Assembly: GCF_020075705.1 (NCBI RefSeq)
Contig: NZ_JAIQUM010000012.1
Location: 48,743 to 112,742 of the forward strand
Source of the DNA: Metabacillus rhizolycopersici
GTDB taxonomy: Bacteria; Bacillota; Bacilli; Bacillales; Bacillaceae
Direction of reading: 5' to 3'
DNA length: 64,000 nucleotides
Shown here: positions 36,913 to 46,846 of the stretch, piece after piece
Layout of the letters: each line of letters starts with the position of its first letter
Numbering within the stretch: the stretch's first letter is position 1
The notes under the pieces: generated by a model
Databases searched by the model: none
Told to the model about the DNA's origin: nothing
What the model saw: the letters and a program-made list of their open reading frames with translations, nothing else
Made by a program: the position numbers and the translations under genes

Positions 36913-37509
36913 ATGACGATTGAAATTGTAGCGGCGTCTGTCTTAACGGCCATAAAAACTACAGGATTCTTTGCTCCATTCGCATTTATCTTGTTTCATG
37001 TTTTAAGACAGTTCTTGCTAATTCCTGTTGCGGTTGTATGTGTTGCCGGGGGTATATTATTTGGAGGAGAATTGGGCTCCTTGTATTCTGTTATTGGTCT
37101 AACATGTGCGAGTATGACATTTTATTTAATTACGAAAATGTTTCCGGCATTGCTGCAGCGATTTGTGAAAATGAAGGTGAGATGGTTAGGGGCTTATGTT
37201 CAATTATCAGTTGGGCAAATTATTATTTTACGGATGATCCCATTTATCAATTTTTCACTTATCTCGCTCCTTATTTTAGAAAAAGTAAAAACGTTTCGTG
37301 GTTATGCAAAGCTCTCACTATTGACCCATATCCCTTCAGCACTTTGTTTTACATTTTTAGGAACATTCATTCAAACATTGTCTCCAGTGCTGATAATCGT
37401 TCTTTTATCCGTATTGGTTTTCCTTGTTTACTTTTTCAGGGAAAAGCAGGTTATGATTAAGTGGTATGACTTTTTTGTTCCAGCACGTGAAAAAAGTCAT
37501 GATTCCTAG
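36913..37509 (+). CDS. TVP38/TMEM64 family membrane protein
   Basis: The protein belongs to the SNARE-associated / DedA-related TVP38 family of polytopic membrane proteins. About 198 residues with roughly five hydrophobic segments; the family glycine motif appears as AGGILFGGELGSLYSVIGLTCAS and the later LRMIPFINFSLISLL. ATG 36913 is preferred to the TTG at 36889, with AAAGTGGTG upstream, but the start is uncertain. I do not recall it between ysdA and ysdB in B. subtilis, so it may be lineage-specific. A shared terminator separates it from convergent ysdB. Confidence 0.75.
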   Translation: MTIEIVAASVLTAIKTTGFFAPFAFILFHVLRQFLLIPVAVVCVAGGILFGGELGSLYSVIGLTCASMTFYLITKMFPALLQRFVKMKVRWLGAYVQLSVGQIIILRMIPFINFSLISLLILEKVKTFRGYAKLSLLTHIPSALCFTFLGTFIQTLSPVLIIVLLSVLVFLVYFFREKQVMIKWYDFFVPAREKSHDS

Positions 37510-37522
37510 AAGGTATTAAAAA

Positions 37523-37553
37523 TGGAACAGCAAATACATGCTGTTCCATCTTT
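37523..37553. terminator. Terminator between convergent genes
   Basis: TGGAACAGCA / TGCTGTTCCA stem followed by TCTTTT on the plus strand. Confidence 0.8.
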
Positions 37554-37596
37554 TCGTTCATAGAAGGTAAACGGTGACATTTATCTGATTGCATAC

Positions 37597-37992
37597 TTAA
37601 TGTCCACGCTTTTTATTTAATAATTCTTTAATTGGACTTTTCCAATCAATCTTCGCATAAGGATATCGTTTTTTTACTTCAGCTTCGATGTATGAAAAAT
37701 CGTCTAAAGTTAATCCTTGTAATCTGCTTGAGGAATTTGCCCAAATGAATATTGAAACGACCTCAAAAGCATTTGACGTAGTACCTAAATATTTTTCTCC
37801 TTCAAATAAAACGCCCTTATATGTTAAGGAAAAGTTTTTACGAACGTTTCCTTTGTCATCTAAAATGTAAAATTGTTTATTTTCATGTGCTAATTCAAGT
37901 TTTCGTTTTGGATTAAATAAATACTTAAACGCAGCGTATACAAGGAAAAAAATTAGGGCAATTAAAAGTAATCGTAATAACAATACTATCAT
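37597..37992 (-). CDS. ysdB: SigW-regulon-type protein YsdB
   Basis: A 131-residue protein with one N-terminal transmembrane helix (about 3-23, IVLLLRLLLIALIFFLVYAA) and a C-terminal soluble domain likely in the cytosol (NPKRKLELAHENKQFYILDD, KYLGTTSNAFEVVSIFIW). Homologue YsdB is a known SigW-dependent gene of unknown function in B. subtilis. The frame is open to 38055, but the ATG at 37992 has AGGAGGGG upstream and gives the family length. A SigW-type promoter lies 36 bp upstream on the same strand. Confidence 0.85.
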   Translation of the reverse strand: MIVLLLRLLLIALIFFLVYAAFKYLFNPKRKLELAHENKQFYILDDKGNVRKNFSLTYKGVLFEGEKYLGTTSNAFEVVSIFIWANSSSRLQGLTLDDFSYIEAEVKKRYPYAKIDWKSPIKELLNKKRGH

Positions 37993-38027
37993 CTTAGAAC
38001 CCCTCCTGAGGGCATTTTTCTTAAATA

Positions 38028-38054
38028 TACGTTTGAGAATAGAAAAAGGTTTCA
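38028..38054 (-). promoter_or_regulatory. SigW-type promoter for ysdB
   Basis: Read on the minus strand: TGAAAC (38054-38049), 17 bp, CGTA (38031-38028). The spacer is one base longer than in the hflKC promoter, but both boxes are exact. Confidence 0.65.
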
Positions 38055-38152
38055 AGATAATTTCATTTTGTTATAATTTTTTATATAGTAGTGTTAGTAC
38101 GACTTAGCAGTTTTGTATACATATATTAATCTGAGAGTGAGGAAATTAAGTG

Positions 38153-38641
38153 ATGAATTTTTCAAAACTTTTTAGTATGCAACAGGAATTGGATGCGAAA
38201 ATTGAAGCACAACATCAATTACAAAATGAGCGACTTATGGAGAGAAAAATATTAGCCCTATTAGTAGAAGTTGGGGAGCTCGCAAACGAGACAAGATGTT
38301 TTAAGTTCTGGAGCTTGAAGCCACCAGCACCACTTGATGTCATATTAGAAGAGTATGTGGATGGGATCCATTTTATCCTTTCATTAGGATTAGAAATAAA
38401 CGTTAGTCCATCGATTCAGTTTGAACACAAACAATCTGAACAAAATGTGGCAGAGCAATTTTTAAAGGTGTATGAGACGATTACTTCCTTTAAAGAAGAA
38501 CAAACTATGATTGTGTACGAAAAAATGTTTGAAGAGTATTTGTTTTTAGGTCAGTTATTAGGTTTTTCAAATGAGCAAATAGAGGAAGCTTACGTGTTAA
38601 AAAATGAAGTCAATCATGATCGACAGCAACAAGGGTATTAA
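38153..38641 (+). CDS. dUTPase, all-alpha dimeric type
   Basis: The 162-residue protein looks like the dUTPase-2 / MazG-like all-alpha NTP pyrophosphatase family: LLVEVGELANETRCFKFWS carries the metal-binding E-x-x-E pattern, and LEEYVDGIHFILSLGLE carries the second acidic set (E-x-x-D). Such enzymes hydrolyse dUTP to dUMP, keeping uracil out of DNA. ATG 38153 is chosen over GTG 38150 by the spacing of GAGG at 38139-38142. It precedes the M42 peptidase gene. Confidence 0.85.
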   Translation: MNFSKLFSMQQELDAKIEAQHQLQNERLMERKILALLVEVGELANETRCFKFWSLKPPAPLDVILEEYVDGIHFILSLGLEINVSPSIQFEHKQSEQNVAEQFLKVYETITSFKEEQTMIVYEKMFEEYLFLGQLLGFSNEQIEEAYVLKNEVNHDRQQQGY

Positions 38642-38725
38642 CAGTCCTAAAATATGGAATATTTCTTTTGATAAAACCTTTCATGTATACTAGTACAAAG
38701 ATCATGAATTGAAGGAGGTAATTGT

Positions 38726-39811
38726 ATGACAAAGTTAGATGAAACATTAACAATGCTTAAAGATTTAACAGATGCAAATGGGATCCCAGGTAACGAACGT
38801 GAGGTTCGGGACGTCATGAAAAAATACATAACAAATTATGCTGATGAAGTGTTTACGGATAATTTAGGTAGTTTGGTTGCTAAGAAAGTGGGAAAAGAAA
38901 ACGGCCCAAAAATAATGATCGCAGGACACTTAGATGAAGTTGGTTTTATGATAACGCAAATCGATGATAAAGGTTTTCTTCGTTTTCAAACTGTAGGTGG
39001 TTGGTGGTCGCAAGTTATGCTGGCGCAACGCGTAACAATCTTGACGAAAAAAGGTGAAATCACAGGCATCATCGGTTCAAAGCCACCACATATTCTCACA
39101 GCAGAAGCGCGTAAAAAGCCGGTTGATATAAAGGATATGTTTATTGATATCGGCGCATCTAGCCGTGAAGAGGCGTTGGAATTTGGTGTAATGCCAGGTG
39201 ATCAAGTTGTCCCTTATTTCGAATTCACGGTGATGAAAAATGAAAAAATGTTGCTTGCAAAAGCGTGGGATAACCGAATTGGGTGTGCAATTGCAATCGA
39301 CGTCCTTAAAAATTTAAAAGGAACAGATCATCCAAATGTAGTGTATGGAGTTGGTACGGTACAGGAGGAAGTTGGTTTACGGGGTGCAAAAACATCAGCG
39401 AATCTTATTCAGCCTGATATTGCATTTGGTGTCGATGTAGGAATTGCTGGAGATACTCCAGGTGTTTCTGAAAAAGAAGCAGCGAGCAAAATGGGAGATG
39501 GCCCACAAATTGTCCTTTATGATGCATCAATGGTATCACACAAAGGTCTACGCGATTTAGTAACAGATACTGCCGATGAATTAAACATTCCTTACCAATT
39601 TGAATCTATGCCAGGTGGAGGTACAGACTCTGGTTCAATTCATATTTCAGCTAATGGTGTACCGGCGCTTTCGATTACAATCGCTACTCGTTATATCCAT
39701 TCACATGCTGCGATGCTTCATCGTGATGATTATGAAAATGCAGTTAAGTTGATCACAGAAGTTGTGAAGCGTTTGGACAGTGAGACAGTAAATAAAATTA
39801 CATTCGATTAA
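38726..39811 (+). CDS. ysdC: M42 family metallopeptidase (YsdC)
   Basis: A 361-residue M42 glutamyl aminopeptidase / endoglucanase-like protein. Two-metal site residues are visible: [10 protein letters not shown] (His and Asp), DNRIGC (bridging Asp), [11 protein letters not shown] (Glu-Glu), [10 protein letters not shown], and a C-terminal His in RYIHSHAAM. It probably trims N-terminal residues of peptides as a large oligomer. ATG 38726 follows GAAGGAGGT. It ends in a terminator shared with the convergent sspI gene. Confidence 0.93.
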   Translation: MTKLDETLTMLKDLTDANGIPGNEREVRDVMKKYITNYADEVFTDNLGSLVAKKVGKENGPKIMIAGHLDEVGFMITQIDDKGFLRFQTVGGWWSQVMLAQRVTILTKKGEITGIIGSKPPHILTAEARKKPVDIKDMFIDIGASSREEALEFGVMPGDQVVPYFEFTVMKNEKMLLAKAWDNRIGCAIAIDVLKNLKGTDHPNVVYGVGTVQEEVGLRGAKTSANLIQPDIAFGVDVGIAGDTPGVSEKEAASKMGDGPQIVLYDASMVSHKGLRDLVTDTADELNIPYQFESMPGGGTDSGSIHISANGVPALSITIATRYIHSHAAMLHRDDYENAVKLITEVVKRLDSETVNKITFD

Positions 39812-39826
39812 TAGTAATCAAAATAA

Positions 39827-39858
39827 AAATGCTGGGGAGATTACCCAGCATTTTTATT
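39827..39858. terminator. Bidirectional terminator between ysdC and sspI
   Basis: AAAAATGCTGGG, a 7-nt loop, CCCAGCATTTTT. Confidence 0.9.
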
Positions 39859-40066
39859 ATTTCTTTAATCCGTGTTCCAAAGTTGTTAACATTTCTTGTT
39901 TATCCTGCTCATTCGCATTTTGCCAAATAACTTCAAATAAAACACCTAACCCAGGAAGCATCTTTTCTTCACCACTTTGAATCGCATCAACGATTGTATC
40001 CTGTAGCTGATCCTGGCTATTTCCTGAAACATTCGAGATAACTGCATGACGTAAATTTAAATTCAA
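39857..40066 (-). CDS. sspI: Small acid-soluble spore protein I
   Basis: A minor SASP of the SspI type found in the spore core, 69 residues. It shows the family sequence [21 protein letters not shown] and [23 protein letters not shown] 40066 is chosen because AAGGAG lies 9-10 nt upstream and because the family starts M-[ND]-L-N-L-R-H; a GTG at 40075 would overlap that site. In B. subtilis sspI is transcribed only in the forespore by SigG. The coding sequence is thus evidence that the organism forms endospores. Confidence 0.93.
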   Translation of the reverse strand: MNLNLRHAVISNVSGNSQDQLQDTIVDAIQSGEEKMLPGLGVLFEVIWQNANEQDKQEMLTTLEHGLKK

Positions 40067-40179
40067 CCTACACACTCCTTTGTATTTTCTAACTCTATAT
40101 AGGTAAGGTTTGTTAAATAAACAAGAATTATGTATGATTGAGATGAGATGTTGGAAATGTACGTTAAAGGAGCAGGAAT

Positions 40180-40932
40180 GTGGATCGAATTGAATCAGTT
40201 AAAAATCAAAAAGTAAAGCAATGGAGAAAACTCCATACAAAAAAAGAACGTGAAGCAACAGGAACGTTTATAATTGAAGGCTTACATTTAGTTGAAGAAG
40301 CTTTAAAAACGAAGGAAATGATTAAGGGTCTTATTGTTTCTGAAGATATAACGCTTCCTACACATTGGAATGTCGATCAGCTGAACATAATCTTAGTCAC
40401 GAAGGAAGTCATGAAAGCAATTAGTGATACTGAGGCACCACAAGGGATTGCGGCAATTTGTGAATTTCAAAAGCAACATGCAGCTGATTCTTGGGAAAAG
40501 GTTCTCTTTGTTGACGGTGTTCAAGACCCTGGTAACTTAGGGACAATCATTCGCACAGCAGATGCTGCTGGTATAGATGGGGTTATTTTAGGTGAGGGGA
40601 CTGTTGATCACTATAATTCTAAGGTTATTCGTTCTAGCCAAGGATCGATTTTTCATTTGCCAATTGTGAATGGGAATTTAATGGAGTGGCTTCAAGTTTA
40701 CAATGAAAAACAGATTCCTATCTATGGTACCTCTTTGCAAAATGGGGTAAGTTATCGTGAGGCTTCATCGACCGAACAATTTTGCCTGATCATTGGGAAT
40801 GAAGGAAGCGGTGTTAATAGAGAGTTATTACAAAAAACGACCAAGAATTTGTATATTCCTATTTACGGTGGAGCAGAATCATTAAATGTAGGGATTGCAA
40901 CAGGTATTCTTCTTTATCATTTGCGTGGGTAA
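40180..40932 (+). CDS. TrmH/SpoU family RNA 2'-O-methyltransferase
   Basis: A 250-residue SPOUT methyltransferase corresponding in position to B. subtilis ysgA. N-terminal substrate-binding domain ([20 protein letters not shown]) and C-terminal knot with motif 1 [16 protein letters not shown] (Asn and Arg), motif 2 IIGNEGSGV (Glu) and motif 3 [16 protein letters not shown]. It probably methylates a ribose in 23S rRNA; target not readable. GTG 40180 follows AAAGGAGCAGG. The next gene pheS is separated by a T-box leader. Confidence 0.9.
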   Translation: MDRIESVKNQKVKQWRKLHTKKEREATGTFIIEGLHLVEEALKTKEMIKGLIVSEDITLPTHWNVDQLNIILVTKEVMKAISDTEAPQGIAAICEFQKQHAADSWEKVLFVDGVQDPGNLGTIIRTADAAGIDGVILGEGTVDHYNSKVIRSSQGSIFHLPIVNGNLMEWLQVYNEKQIPIYGTSLQNGVSYREASSTEQFCLIIGNEGSGVNRELLQKTTKNLYIPIYGGAESLNVGIATGILLYHLRG

Positions 40933-40933
40933 C

Positions 40934-40962
40934 TTGCGGGAATAAAATGTTTTGATTATAAT
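40934..40962 (+). promoter_or_regulatory. Candidate promoter for the pheST leader
   Basis: TTGCGG (40934-40939), 17 bp, TATAAT (40957-40962), just after the methyltransferase stop. It would place about 170 nt before the T-box stem I. Confidence 0.5.
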
Positions 40963-41137
40963 AAGATAGAAATTACATACAATCGGCTATAGAGTACTGA
41001 AATCACTATCTAACAATGATCCAGTCTAATGGAACGAGCAAGTTTTGTACGAGATGATGATTGTAAAACGAATCTATTTGCTATTTTAGTAAGTTGAAAA
41101 AATAAGTTAGCGGGTTCCGTCCCCTTACCTACATATG

Positions 41138-41434
41138 AAAGAAACGATGACAGAGACCAGTAATTTACAGTTCGTTCATTCAGGGAAAAAATGCCTTAGA
41201 CTGAAAGCATTTTTTGAATTGAAGTAAATGAATTCACCTCTCGAGTTGACACTTGGACCATGCTTAGAGCCATGTAAAGGTGTTCCGGTTTTTACCGTTA
41301 TGGAAATGAAGTGAGTCGTACGAAGAAAAGCAATGACTATGAAAGTGTCAAGGTGCTTTCGCTTTTCTGATCGGCTAACAAGGGTGGTAACGCGAATTCA
41401 GGCTCGTCCCTTTTATGGGGCGAGTTTTTTATTT
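41138..41434 (+). promoter_or_regulatory. T-box leader for pheST
   Basis: Stem I start ACGATGACAGAGACCAGTA, T-box AGGGTGGTAACGCG (41381-41394), terminator GGCTCGTCCC ... GGGGCGAGTTTTTT. The base after TGG is T, which pairs with an A discriminator as in tRNA-Phe. A likely phenylalanine specifier TTC is at 41233-41235 within GAATTCACC. Confidence 0.92.
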
Positions 41435-41480
41435 TGCAAAAAAAGCTGTTAAAGCTTTTTAAATGAAGGAGGAAATGTAA

Positions 41481-42515
41481 ATGCAGGAGCAATTAAAACA
41501 GCTTCAACAAGAAGCGCTTGAAAAAATTGAACAAGCACAGGATTTAAAAGCGTTGAATGACATTCGAGTGGCGTACTTAGGGAAAAAAGGACCAATTACT
41601 GAGGTGCTACGAGGAATGGGGAAACTTTCCGCTGAAGAACGACCAGTAATGGGGGCACTTGCAAATGAGGTGCGTGAAGCAATCGCGACATCGATTTCAA
41701 GTAAGCAGGAGCGTTTAGAACAAGCAGCTGTTGAACAAAAGCTGGCGAAAGAAACCATTGATGTCACATTACCAGGTAGACCTGTAAGGGTTGGTAATCA
41801 TCATCCACTTACAGCGGTTGTTGAAGAAATTGAAGATCTATTCCTTGGAATGGGCTATCAAATTGCAGAAGGTCCAGAAGTAGAAACCGATTATTTTAAT
41901 TTTGAAGCATTAAATCTTCCAAAAGGACATCCAGCGCGTGATATGCAGGATTCTTTCTATATAACAGAAGAGTTGCTTTTACGTACACATACATCTCCGG
42001 TGCAAGCAAGAACGATGCAAAAGCATGAAGGAGTAGGACCTGTTAAAATTATTTGTCCTGGTAAAGTGTATCGTCGTGATAATGATGATGCGACCCACTC
42101 ACATCAATTTACACAAATTGAAGGACTTGTTATAGATGAAAACATTCGCATGAGCGATCTTAAGGGTACATTAGAGGTTTTTGCGAAAAAAATGTTTGGT
42201 GAAGAGAGAGAAATTCGCTTACGTCCAAGTTTCTTCCCATTTACAGAGCCATCTGTTGAGGTCGACGTTTCCTGTTTCTCTTGTGGTGGCAAAGGCTGTA
42301 ACGTTTGTAAGGGAACTGGTTGGATTGAAATTTTAGGTGCCGGAATGGTCCATCCAAACGTACTTGAAATGGCTGGTTTTGATTCGAAAAAATATAGTGG
42401 CTTTGCATTTGGCATGGGACCAGAGCGAATTGCGATGTTAAAGTACGGTATTGATGATATCCGTCATTTCTATACAGATGACTTACGTTTCTTAAAACAA
42501 TTTAAACGAGCTTAA
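41481..42515 (+). CDS. pheS: Phenylalanine-tRNA ligase, alpha subunit
   Basis: PheS is the catalytic subunit of the (alpha-beta)2 enzyme. The 344-residue protein has an N-terminal coiled coil (about 1-85) that binds tRNA, then [24 protein letters not shown]-like [20 protein letters not shown] (motif 1 region), [11 protein letters not shown], the motif 2 [20 protein letters not shown] and motif 3 [17 protein letters not shown] Cys4 pattern ([17 protein letters not shown]) is also visible. ATG 41481 follows GAAGGAGGAAA. A repeat copy separates it from pheT. Confidence 0.98.
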   Translation: MQEQLKQLQQEALEKIEQAQDLKALNDIRVAYLGKKGPITEVLRGMGKLSAEERPVMGALANEVREAIATSISSKQERLEQAAVEQKLAKETIDVTLPGRPVRVGNHHPLTAVVEEIEDLFLGMGYQIAEGPEVETDYFNFEALNLPKGHPARDMQDSFYITEELLLRTHTSPVQARTMQKHEGVGPVKIICPGKVYRRDNDDATHSHQFTQIEGLVIDENIRMSDLKGTLEVFAKKMFGEEREIRLRPSFFPFTEPSVEVDVSCFSCGGKGCNVCKGTGWIEILGAGMVHPNVLEMAGFDSKKYSGFAFGMGPERIAMLKYGIDDIRHFYTDDLRFLKQFKRA

Positions 42516-42644
42516 GAACAAAAGCTCAGGGCGCCTCGAACAGGCCCGACAAGCATAAGACGCTCATGAATAGAAGGTTGTTCTTTACCTTTAATTCATG
42601 AGTGGCTTATGACTCGAGGGGCTAGGCGCTGGAGCTGGATGTCG
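42516..42644 (-). repeat. Inverted hairpin repeat inside the pheS-pheT operon (copy 13)
   Basis: Reads on the minus strand. It begins one base after the pheS stop: AAGCTCAGGGCGCCTCGAAC, AGCATAAGACGCTCATGAAT against ATTCATGAGTGGCTTATG, then ACTCGAGGGGCTAGGCGCTG. It fills most of the 193 bp between pheS and pheT. Confidence 0.9.
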
Positions 42645-42708
42645 TAGGCTTATCTTCAAGAGAAGAATTTTATAAATGCTTAAACAATAATAGGCGGAGG
42701 TTTTTAGC

Positions 42709-45123
42709 ATGTTTGTTTCATATAAATGGTTAGCTGAATACGTTGATTTGTCAGGAGTTACTCCAGATGAGTTAGCTGAAAAAATTACACGTAGTGGAAT
42801 TGAAGTTGAAGGTGTAGATGTTTTAAATGAAGGCATGAAAGGTGTAGTCATCGGTCATGTTGTTGAAAAAGAACCACATCCAGATGCTGATAAGTTGAAT
42901 AAATGTCAAGTGGATCTTGGTAATGACGAAATCGTACAAATTATTTGCGGAGCAAAAAATGTAGATAAAGGCCAAAAAGTTGCCGTTGCGACTGTTGGAG
43001 CGGTTTTACCAGGAAATTTTAAAATTAAAAAAGCAAAGCTTCGTGGTGAAGTTTCACACGGAATGATTTGCTCGTTACAAGAGTTAGGCTTTGAAGCGAA
43101 GTTAGTTGCTAAAGAATATTCTGAGGGGATTTTTGTCTTCCCAAGTGATGCTGAGGTGGGAGCTGATGCGCTGCAACAATTAAACCTTGATGATGCAGTT
43201 TTGGAATTAGGTTTAACACCAAACCGTGCAGATGCATTAAGTATGCTAGGTGTTGCTCATGAGGTTGCAGCAATTTTAAATCGTGATGTAAAATACCCTG
43301 AAATTTCCTATGTTAGCACCGCAGAAAAAGCTTCAGATGCTGTAAAAATTAAGGTGGAAGCATCAGAAGATAATCCATTGTACGTAGCAAAAGTAATTAA
43401 AAATGTAACAATCGCACCTTCACCATTATGGATGCAATCAAGACTAATGGCAGCTGGGATTCGTCCTCATAATAACGTAGTTGATATTACGAACTATGTC
43501 CTAATTGAATATGGTCAACCTTTGCATTCATTTGATTATGATCGCTTTGGTTCAAGGGAAATTCTTGTCCGCCGTGCAAACGATGGTGAAAAAATTAAAA
43601 CATTAGATGATCAAGAACGTACATTGACAACAGATCATTTAGTGATTACAAATGGGACTGAGCCAGTTGCATTAGCAGGTGTTATGGGTGGAGCAAATTC
43701 TGAAGTTCAATCAGACACTAAAACTGTTCTTTTGGAATCTGCATTATTTAACGGTCAAAGAATCCGCACAGCTTCAAAGGATCACGGCTTAAGAAGTGAA
43801 GCGAGCGCTCGATATGAAAAAGGTGTTGATCCAAAGCGTGTTCATGCAGCAGCTGAGCGAGCAGCACAATTAATCTCTTTATATGCAGGTGGAGAGGTGT
43901 TAGAAGGTTCTGTCGAAGTTCAATCGGCTACATTCGAACCTGCTGTTGTCAAAACAACGGTTAACAAAATAAATCGAGTTCTTGGAATGGATATTTCCGC
44001 AGAAGAAATAAAAGCAATTTTTGAGCGTCTTGGGTTCGGTGTAGAAACTGATAACTCGGTAATTACGGTCACTGTTCCAACACGTCGCGGTGATATTACA
44101 ATCGAAGAGGACTTAGTTGAAGAAGTGGCAAGGCTTTATGGATATGATAATATCCCAACAACATTACCTGTAGGGCAAGCAATTCCAGGTAAGTTAACAG
44201 ATTATCAAGAAAAGCGTCGTAAAGTCCGTCGATATTTAGAAGGATCTGGTCTTTATCAGGCGATTACCTATTCGCTTACAAGTGAGGGAAAAGCAGCGAA
44301 GTATGCACTAGAAGCTTCTGAGCTGACAAAGCTTGCTTTACCAATGAGTGAAGAACGCTCTGTGTTACGTTTAAGCCTGTTACCACATTTATTAGATGCG
44401 TTAAAATACAACTTGGCAAGACAAATGGATCAAGTAGCTCTTTATGAAATTGGGTCAGTCTTTCTTTCTGAAGGTAAGGACCAACAGCCACTAGAAAAAG
44501 AACGTTTATCAGCAGCAGTTACTGGCTTATGGCATTCACATTCATGGCAAGCAGAAAAGAAACCTGTTGATTTCTATGTTGTAAAAGGAATTGTTGACGG
44601 ATTAGTGGATCTGCTTGGATTAACGAACCAAATCCAATATAAGCAAGCTAACCGCGCAGGAATGCATCCAGGTCGAACAGCCGAATTATTCCTTGGGGAT
44701 AAGCTTATTGGATTCATCGGACAAGTGCATCCAACAGCTCAAAAAGAATTAGATTTAACCGAAACGTATGTGTTTGAACTATCATTAGTAGATCTTTTGA
44801 CAGCGACAGTAGAAGAAACTCGTTTTGAAATCATTCCTCGTTTTCCATCTATCTCAAGAGACATCGCACTTGTTGTAGATAAAAACGTTGTTGTTGGGGA
44901 TATTGAACAAATCATCACTGAAGCAGGTGGTAAATTGCTGAAAGATGTATCTGTTTTTGATTTATATGAAGGTGACCGTCTAGAAGAAGGGAAGAAATCT
45001 GTTGCATTCTCACTTCGCTACTTCGATCCTGAGCGTACGTTAACAGATGAAGAAGTGACAAAAACACATGAAAAAGTATTAAATGCAGTAGAAGAAAAAC
45101 TCGGCGCAACATTACGAGGATAA
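42709..45123 (+). CDS. pheT: Phenylalanine-tRNA ligase, beta subunit
   Basis: PheT is the editing and tRNA-binding subunit. The 804-residue length is standard. Visible order: N-terminal B1 ([12 protein letters not shown]), tRNA-binding/EMAP-like domain ([19 protein letters not shown]), B3/B4 editing domain ([32 protein letters not shown]), B5 and the catalytic-like core, and C-terminal FDX-ACB anticodon domain ([13 protein letters not shown] ... [19 protein letters not shown]). ATG 42709 follows GGCGGAGG. Expression depends on read-through from pheS across a repeat. Confidence 0.98.
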   Translation: MFVSYKWLAEYVDLSGVTPDELAEKITRSGIEVEGVDVLNEGMKGVVIGHVVEKEPHPDADKLNKCQVDLGNDEIVQIICGAKNVDKGQKVAVATVGAVLPGNFKIKKAKLRGEVSHGMICSLQELGFEAKLVAKEYSEGIFVFPSDAEVGADALQQLNLDDAVLELGLTPNRADALSMLGVAHEVAAILNRDVKYPEISYVSTAEKASDAVKIKVEASEDNPLYVAKVIKNVTIAPSPLWMQSRLMAAGIRPHNNVVDITNYVLIEYGQPLHSFDYDRFGSREILVRRANDGEKIKTLDDQERTLTTDHLVITNGTEPVALAGVMGGANSEVQSDTKTVLLESALFNGQRIRTASKDHGLRSEASARYEKGVDPKRVHAAAERAAQLISLYAGGEVLEGSVEVQSATFEPAVVKTTVNKINRVLGMDISAEEIKAIFERLGFGVETDNSVITVTVPTRRGDITIEEDLVEEVARLYGYDNIPTTLPVGQAIPGKLTDYQEKRRKVRRYLEGSGLYQAITYSLTSEGKAAKYALEASELTKLALPMSEERSVLRLSLLPHLLDALKYNLARQMDQVALYEIGSVFLSEGKDQQPLEKERLSAAVTGLWHSHSWQAEKKPVDFYVVKGIVDGLVDLLGLTNQIQYKQANRAGMHPGRTAELFLGDKLIGFIGQVHPTAQKELDLTETYVFELSLVDLLTATVEETRFEIIPRFPSISRDIALVVDKNVVVGDIEQIITEAGGKLLKDVSVFDLYEGDRLEEGKKSVAFSLRYFDPERTLTDEEVTKTHEKVLNAVEEKLGATLRG

Positions 45124-45124
45124 A

Positions 45125-45168
45125 GAAAAGCGGAAGCGTCTTGATCAGCCTCGGGCTAGGCGCTGGAC
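45125..45168 (-). repeat. Collapsed inverted repeat after pheT (copy 14)
   Basis: GAAAAGCGGAAGCGTCTTGA TCAGCCTCGGGCTAGGCGCTGG: right end and left core joined without the central hairpin, on the minus strand. Confidence 0.75.
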
Positions 45169-45190
45169 AATTCTCGAAGCCAAAACTTAT

Positions 45191-45233
45191 AAAAAAAAGG
45201 GTAAGCACACGGAATCAGTGCTTACCCTTTTTT
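45191..45233. terminator. Terminator of pheST
   Basis: AAAAAAAAGGGTAAGCAC / GTGCTTACCCTTTTTT, 9-nt loop; it may also serve transcription coming from rnhC. Confidence 0.93.
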
Positions 45234-45395
45234 AATAAAAATAGCTACAGAATAGGACTTCCTCGCCAATCTTAGCAAAATACATGCGAAAAAGTGTAAA
45301 ATACTCACCAAACACTTCCATTTACTAGCGAAGCCCTGAAATCAGAAAACTTCATAAAAAGGAGCTTGTGTTTTTTTCTTCATTCCAATTCTACA

Positions 45396-46349
45396 TTATT
45401 GTCTTTTCGCTAACTTCATTGCTTTTTCAGTATTAGCAAAATGCTTTTTCGTGATCGTCGATAAAAACTGGCTGCCTCTTTTTTTGATAATATTTGCAGC
45501 AGCGATATCCACTTGTGCTCCTGCCCCTTTCGGAATCGTTACTCCTGCTTTTTCAGATAAGCGTTCAAACTCTTTTACGAATGAATACCTAGCGATAATT
45601 GATGCAGCTGCAACTGCTAAGTGGACTCCTTCAGCCTTTGTAGAAAAATAAATATTTTCCTTTTCAATGGTTTTCCCCTGAAGGTGTTTAAAATAAATGA
45701 GTGGATCAACAAACTGATCAATTAAAAGTCCATCAGGTTTTTCAGGAGCAATTTTATTTAATAAATGATTGATTGCTTGATTATGTAATAATGCTTTGAT
45801 TTTTCCTTGTGACATTCCTTGTTGTTGAAGTTCATTGTATTTCTCATTGTGAAGTACTAATAAACTGTAGGGAATTGTTTTAATTAAGTTTTTAGCGATT
45901 GCGATAATTTGTGGATCTTTTAAATTTTTAGAATCTCTTACTCCTAGTTCTTGGAGTAGTGGTATTTGTTCCTTTTTTACATACGCTGCAACAACGGTAA
46001 TCGGCCCAAAGAAATCACCTGTTCCAACTTCATCAGATCCAATAATAGACAAGCTTGAAATATTTGTCGGTGGTTGATAACCATTTGTTTGAGGCTTCTT
46101 CGTTGTACTTTTAGTGGGTTTGTTTTGAGTTTGAGCTTGCGTACCCCATTTCGCAGCCTCCGCCTCAGCAGTACCACCTTGGAATAGAACTTTACCAGAG
46201 TTATAGGCAGTAATCGTACACCCATTTACTTTCGCTGAAAAAACGGCACCTTGTGGCGTTTTTTCGGTTTTATTTATTGCATAATGATCTTCCATGCGTT
46301 TCATTGTTGCTGTGTTCACTTTAATAACTGAGTTTGCCAATAGAGACAT
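45396..46349 (-). CDS. rnhC: Ribonuclease HIII
   Basis: RnhC cuts RNA in RNA-DNA hybrids and protects against R-loops. The 317-residue protein has the N-terminal TBP-like domain typical of HIII (QGAVFSAKVNGCTITAYNSGKVLFQGG, about 35-62), a variable linker (about 70-95), and the RNase H core beginning IGSDEVGTGDFFGPITV, with acidic residues in GSDEVG, and later LLIDQF and HLAVAAASIIARYSF. Translated from the minus strand with ATG at 46349 and AGGATG-like upstream bases. It converges on pheT. Confidence 0.95.
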   Translation of the reverse strand: MSLLANSVIKVNTATMKRMEDHYAINKTEKTPQGAVFSAKVNGCTITAYNSGKVLFQGGTAEAEAAKWGTQAQTQNKPTKSTTKKPQTNGYQPPTNISSLSIIGSDEVGTGDFFGPITVVAAYVKKEQIPLLQELGVRDSKNLKDPQIIAIAKNLIKTIPYSLLVLHNEKYNELQQQGMSQGKIKALLHNQAINHLLNKIAPEKPDGLLIDQFVDPLIYFKHLQGKTIEKENIYFSTKAEGVHLAVAAASIIARYSFVKEFERLSEKAGVTIPKGAGAQVDIAAANIIKKRGSQFLSTITKKHFANTEKAMKLAKRQ

Positions 46350-46579
46350 CCTTTCATCTATACAATTTATTTTACAAAGTGCTATTTAACAGAATTATTT
46401 CGCATTAACGTACGGTTACCCCACAACTCTTTTAGTGAATCAAAGAACCGAAGATGGGGATGAAAAATCAAAAATGACGTACGTCTCGCTTTATTTTGTA
46501 ATCATTGATTTTCTTTCCATACACTCAAGCTTCATGTTATGATAAGGAATAGGATTTGCCGGGAATGGAGGATTTATCG

Positions 46580-46837
46580 TTGTCAAGTCGCTCAAATTCG
46601 AAAACGATAGTAGAAATATATGGTCAACGATTTTCAATTATCGGTAAAGAAAGTACAGATCATATTCGTAAAGTTGCTTCAATGGTTGATCACAAAATGC
46701 GAGAGATTAATAGGAAAAGTCCTTCTCTCGATATAAATAAACTTTCTATCTTAACAGCTGTAAATGTTACACATGACTATGTAAAATTAAAAGAAGCATA
46801 TGAAAAACTAGAGAAACAATTAATAGAAAAGGATTGA
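46580..46837 (+). CDS. zapA: Cell division protein ZapA
   Basis: ZapA binds and bundles FtsZ at the division ring. The 85-residue protein has the family N-terminus with TIVEIYGQRFSIIGKESTDHIRKVASMVD and ends in a coiled coil (about 60-85). TTG 46580 is chosen because GGAGG (46567-46571) stands 8 nt upstream and the length equals B. subtilis ZapA; the longer frame from 46556 would swallow the ribosome-binding site. It lies 9 bp before cvpA. Confidence 0.9.
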   Translation: MSSRSNSKTIVEIYGQRFSIIGKESTDHIRKVASMVDHKMREINRKSPSLDINKLSILTAVNVTHDYVKLKEAYEKLEKQLIEKD

Positions 46838-46846
46838 AGCTAAGAA

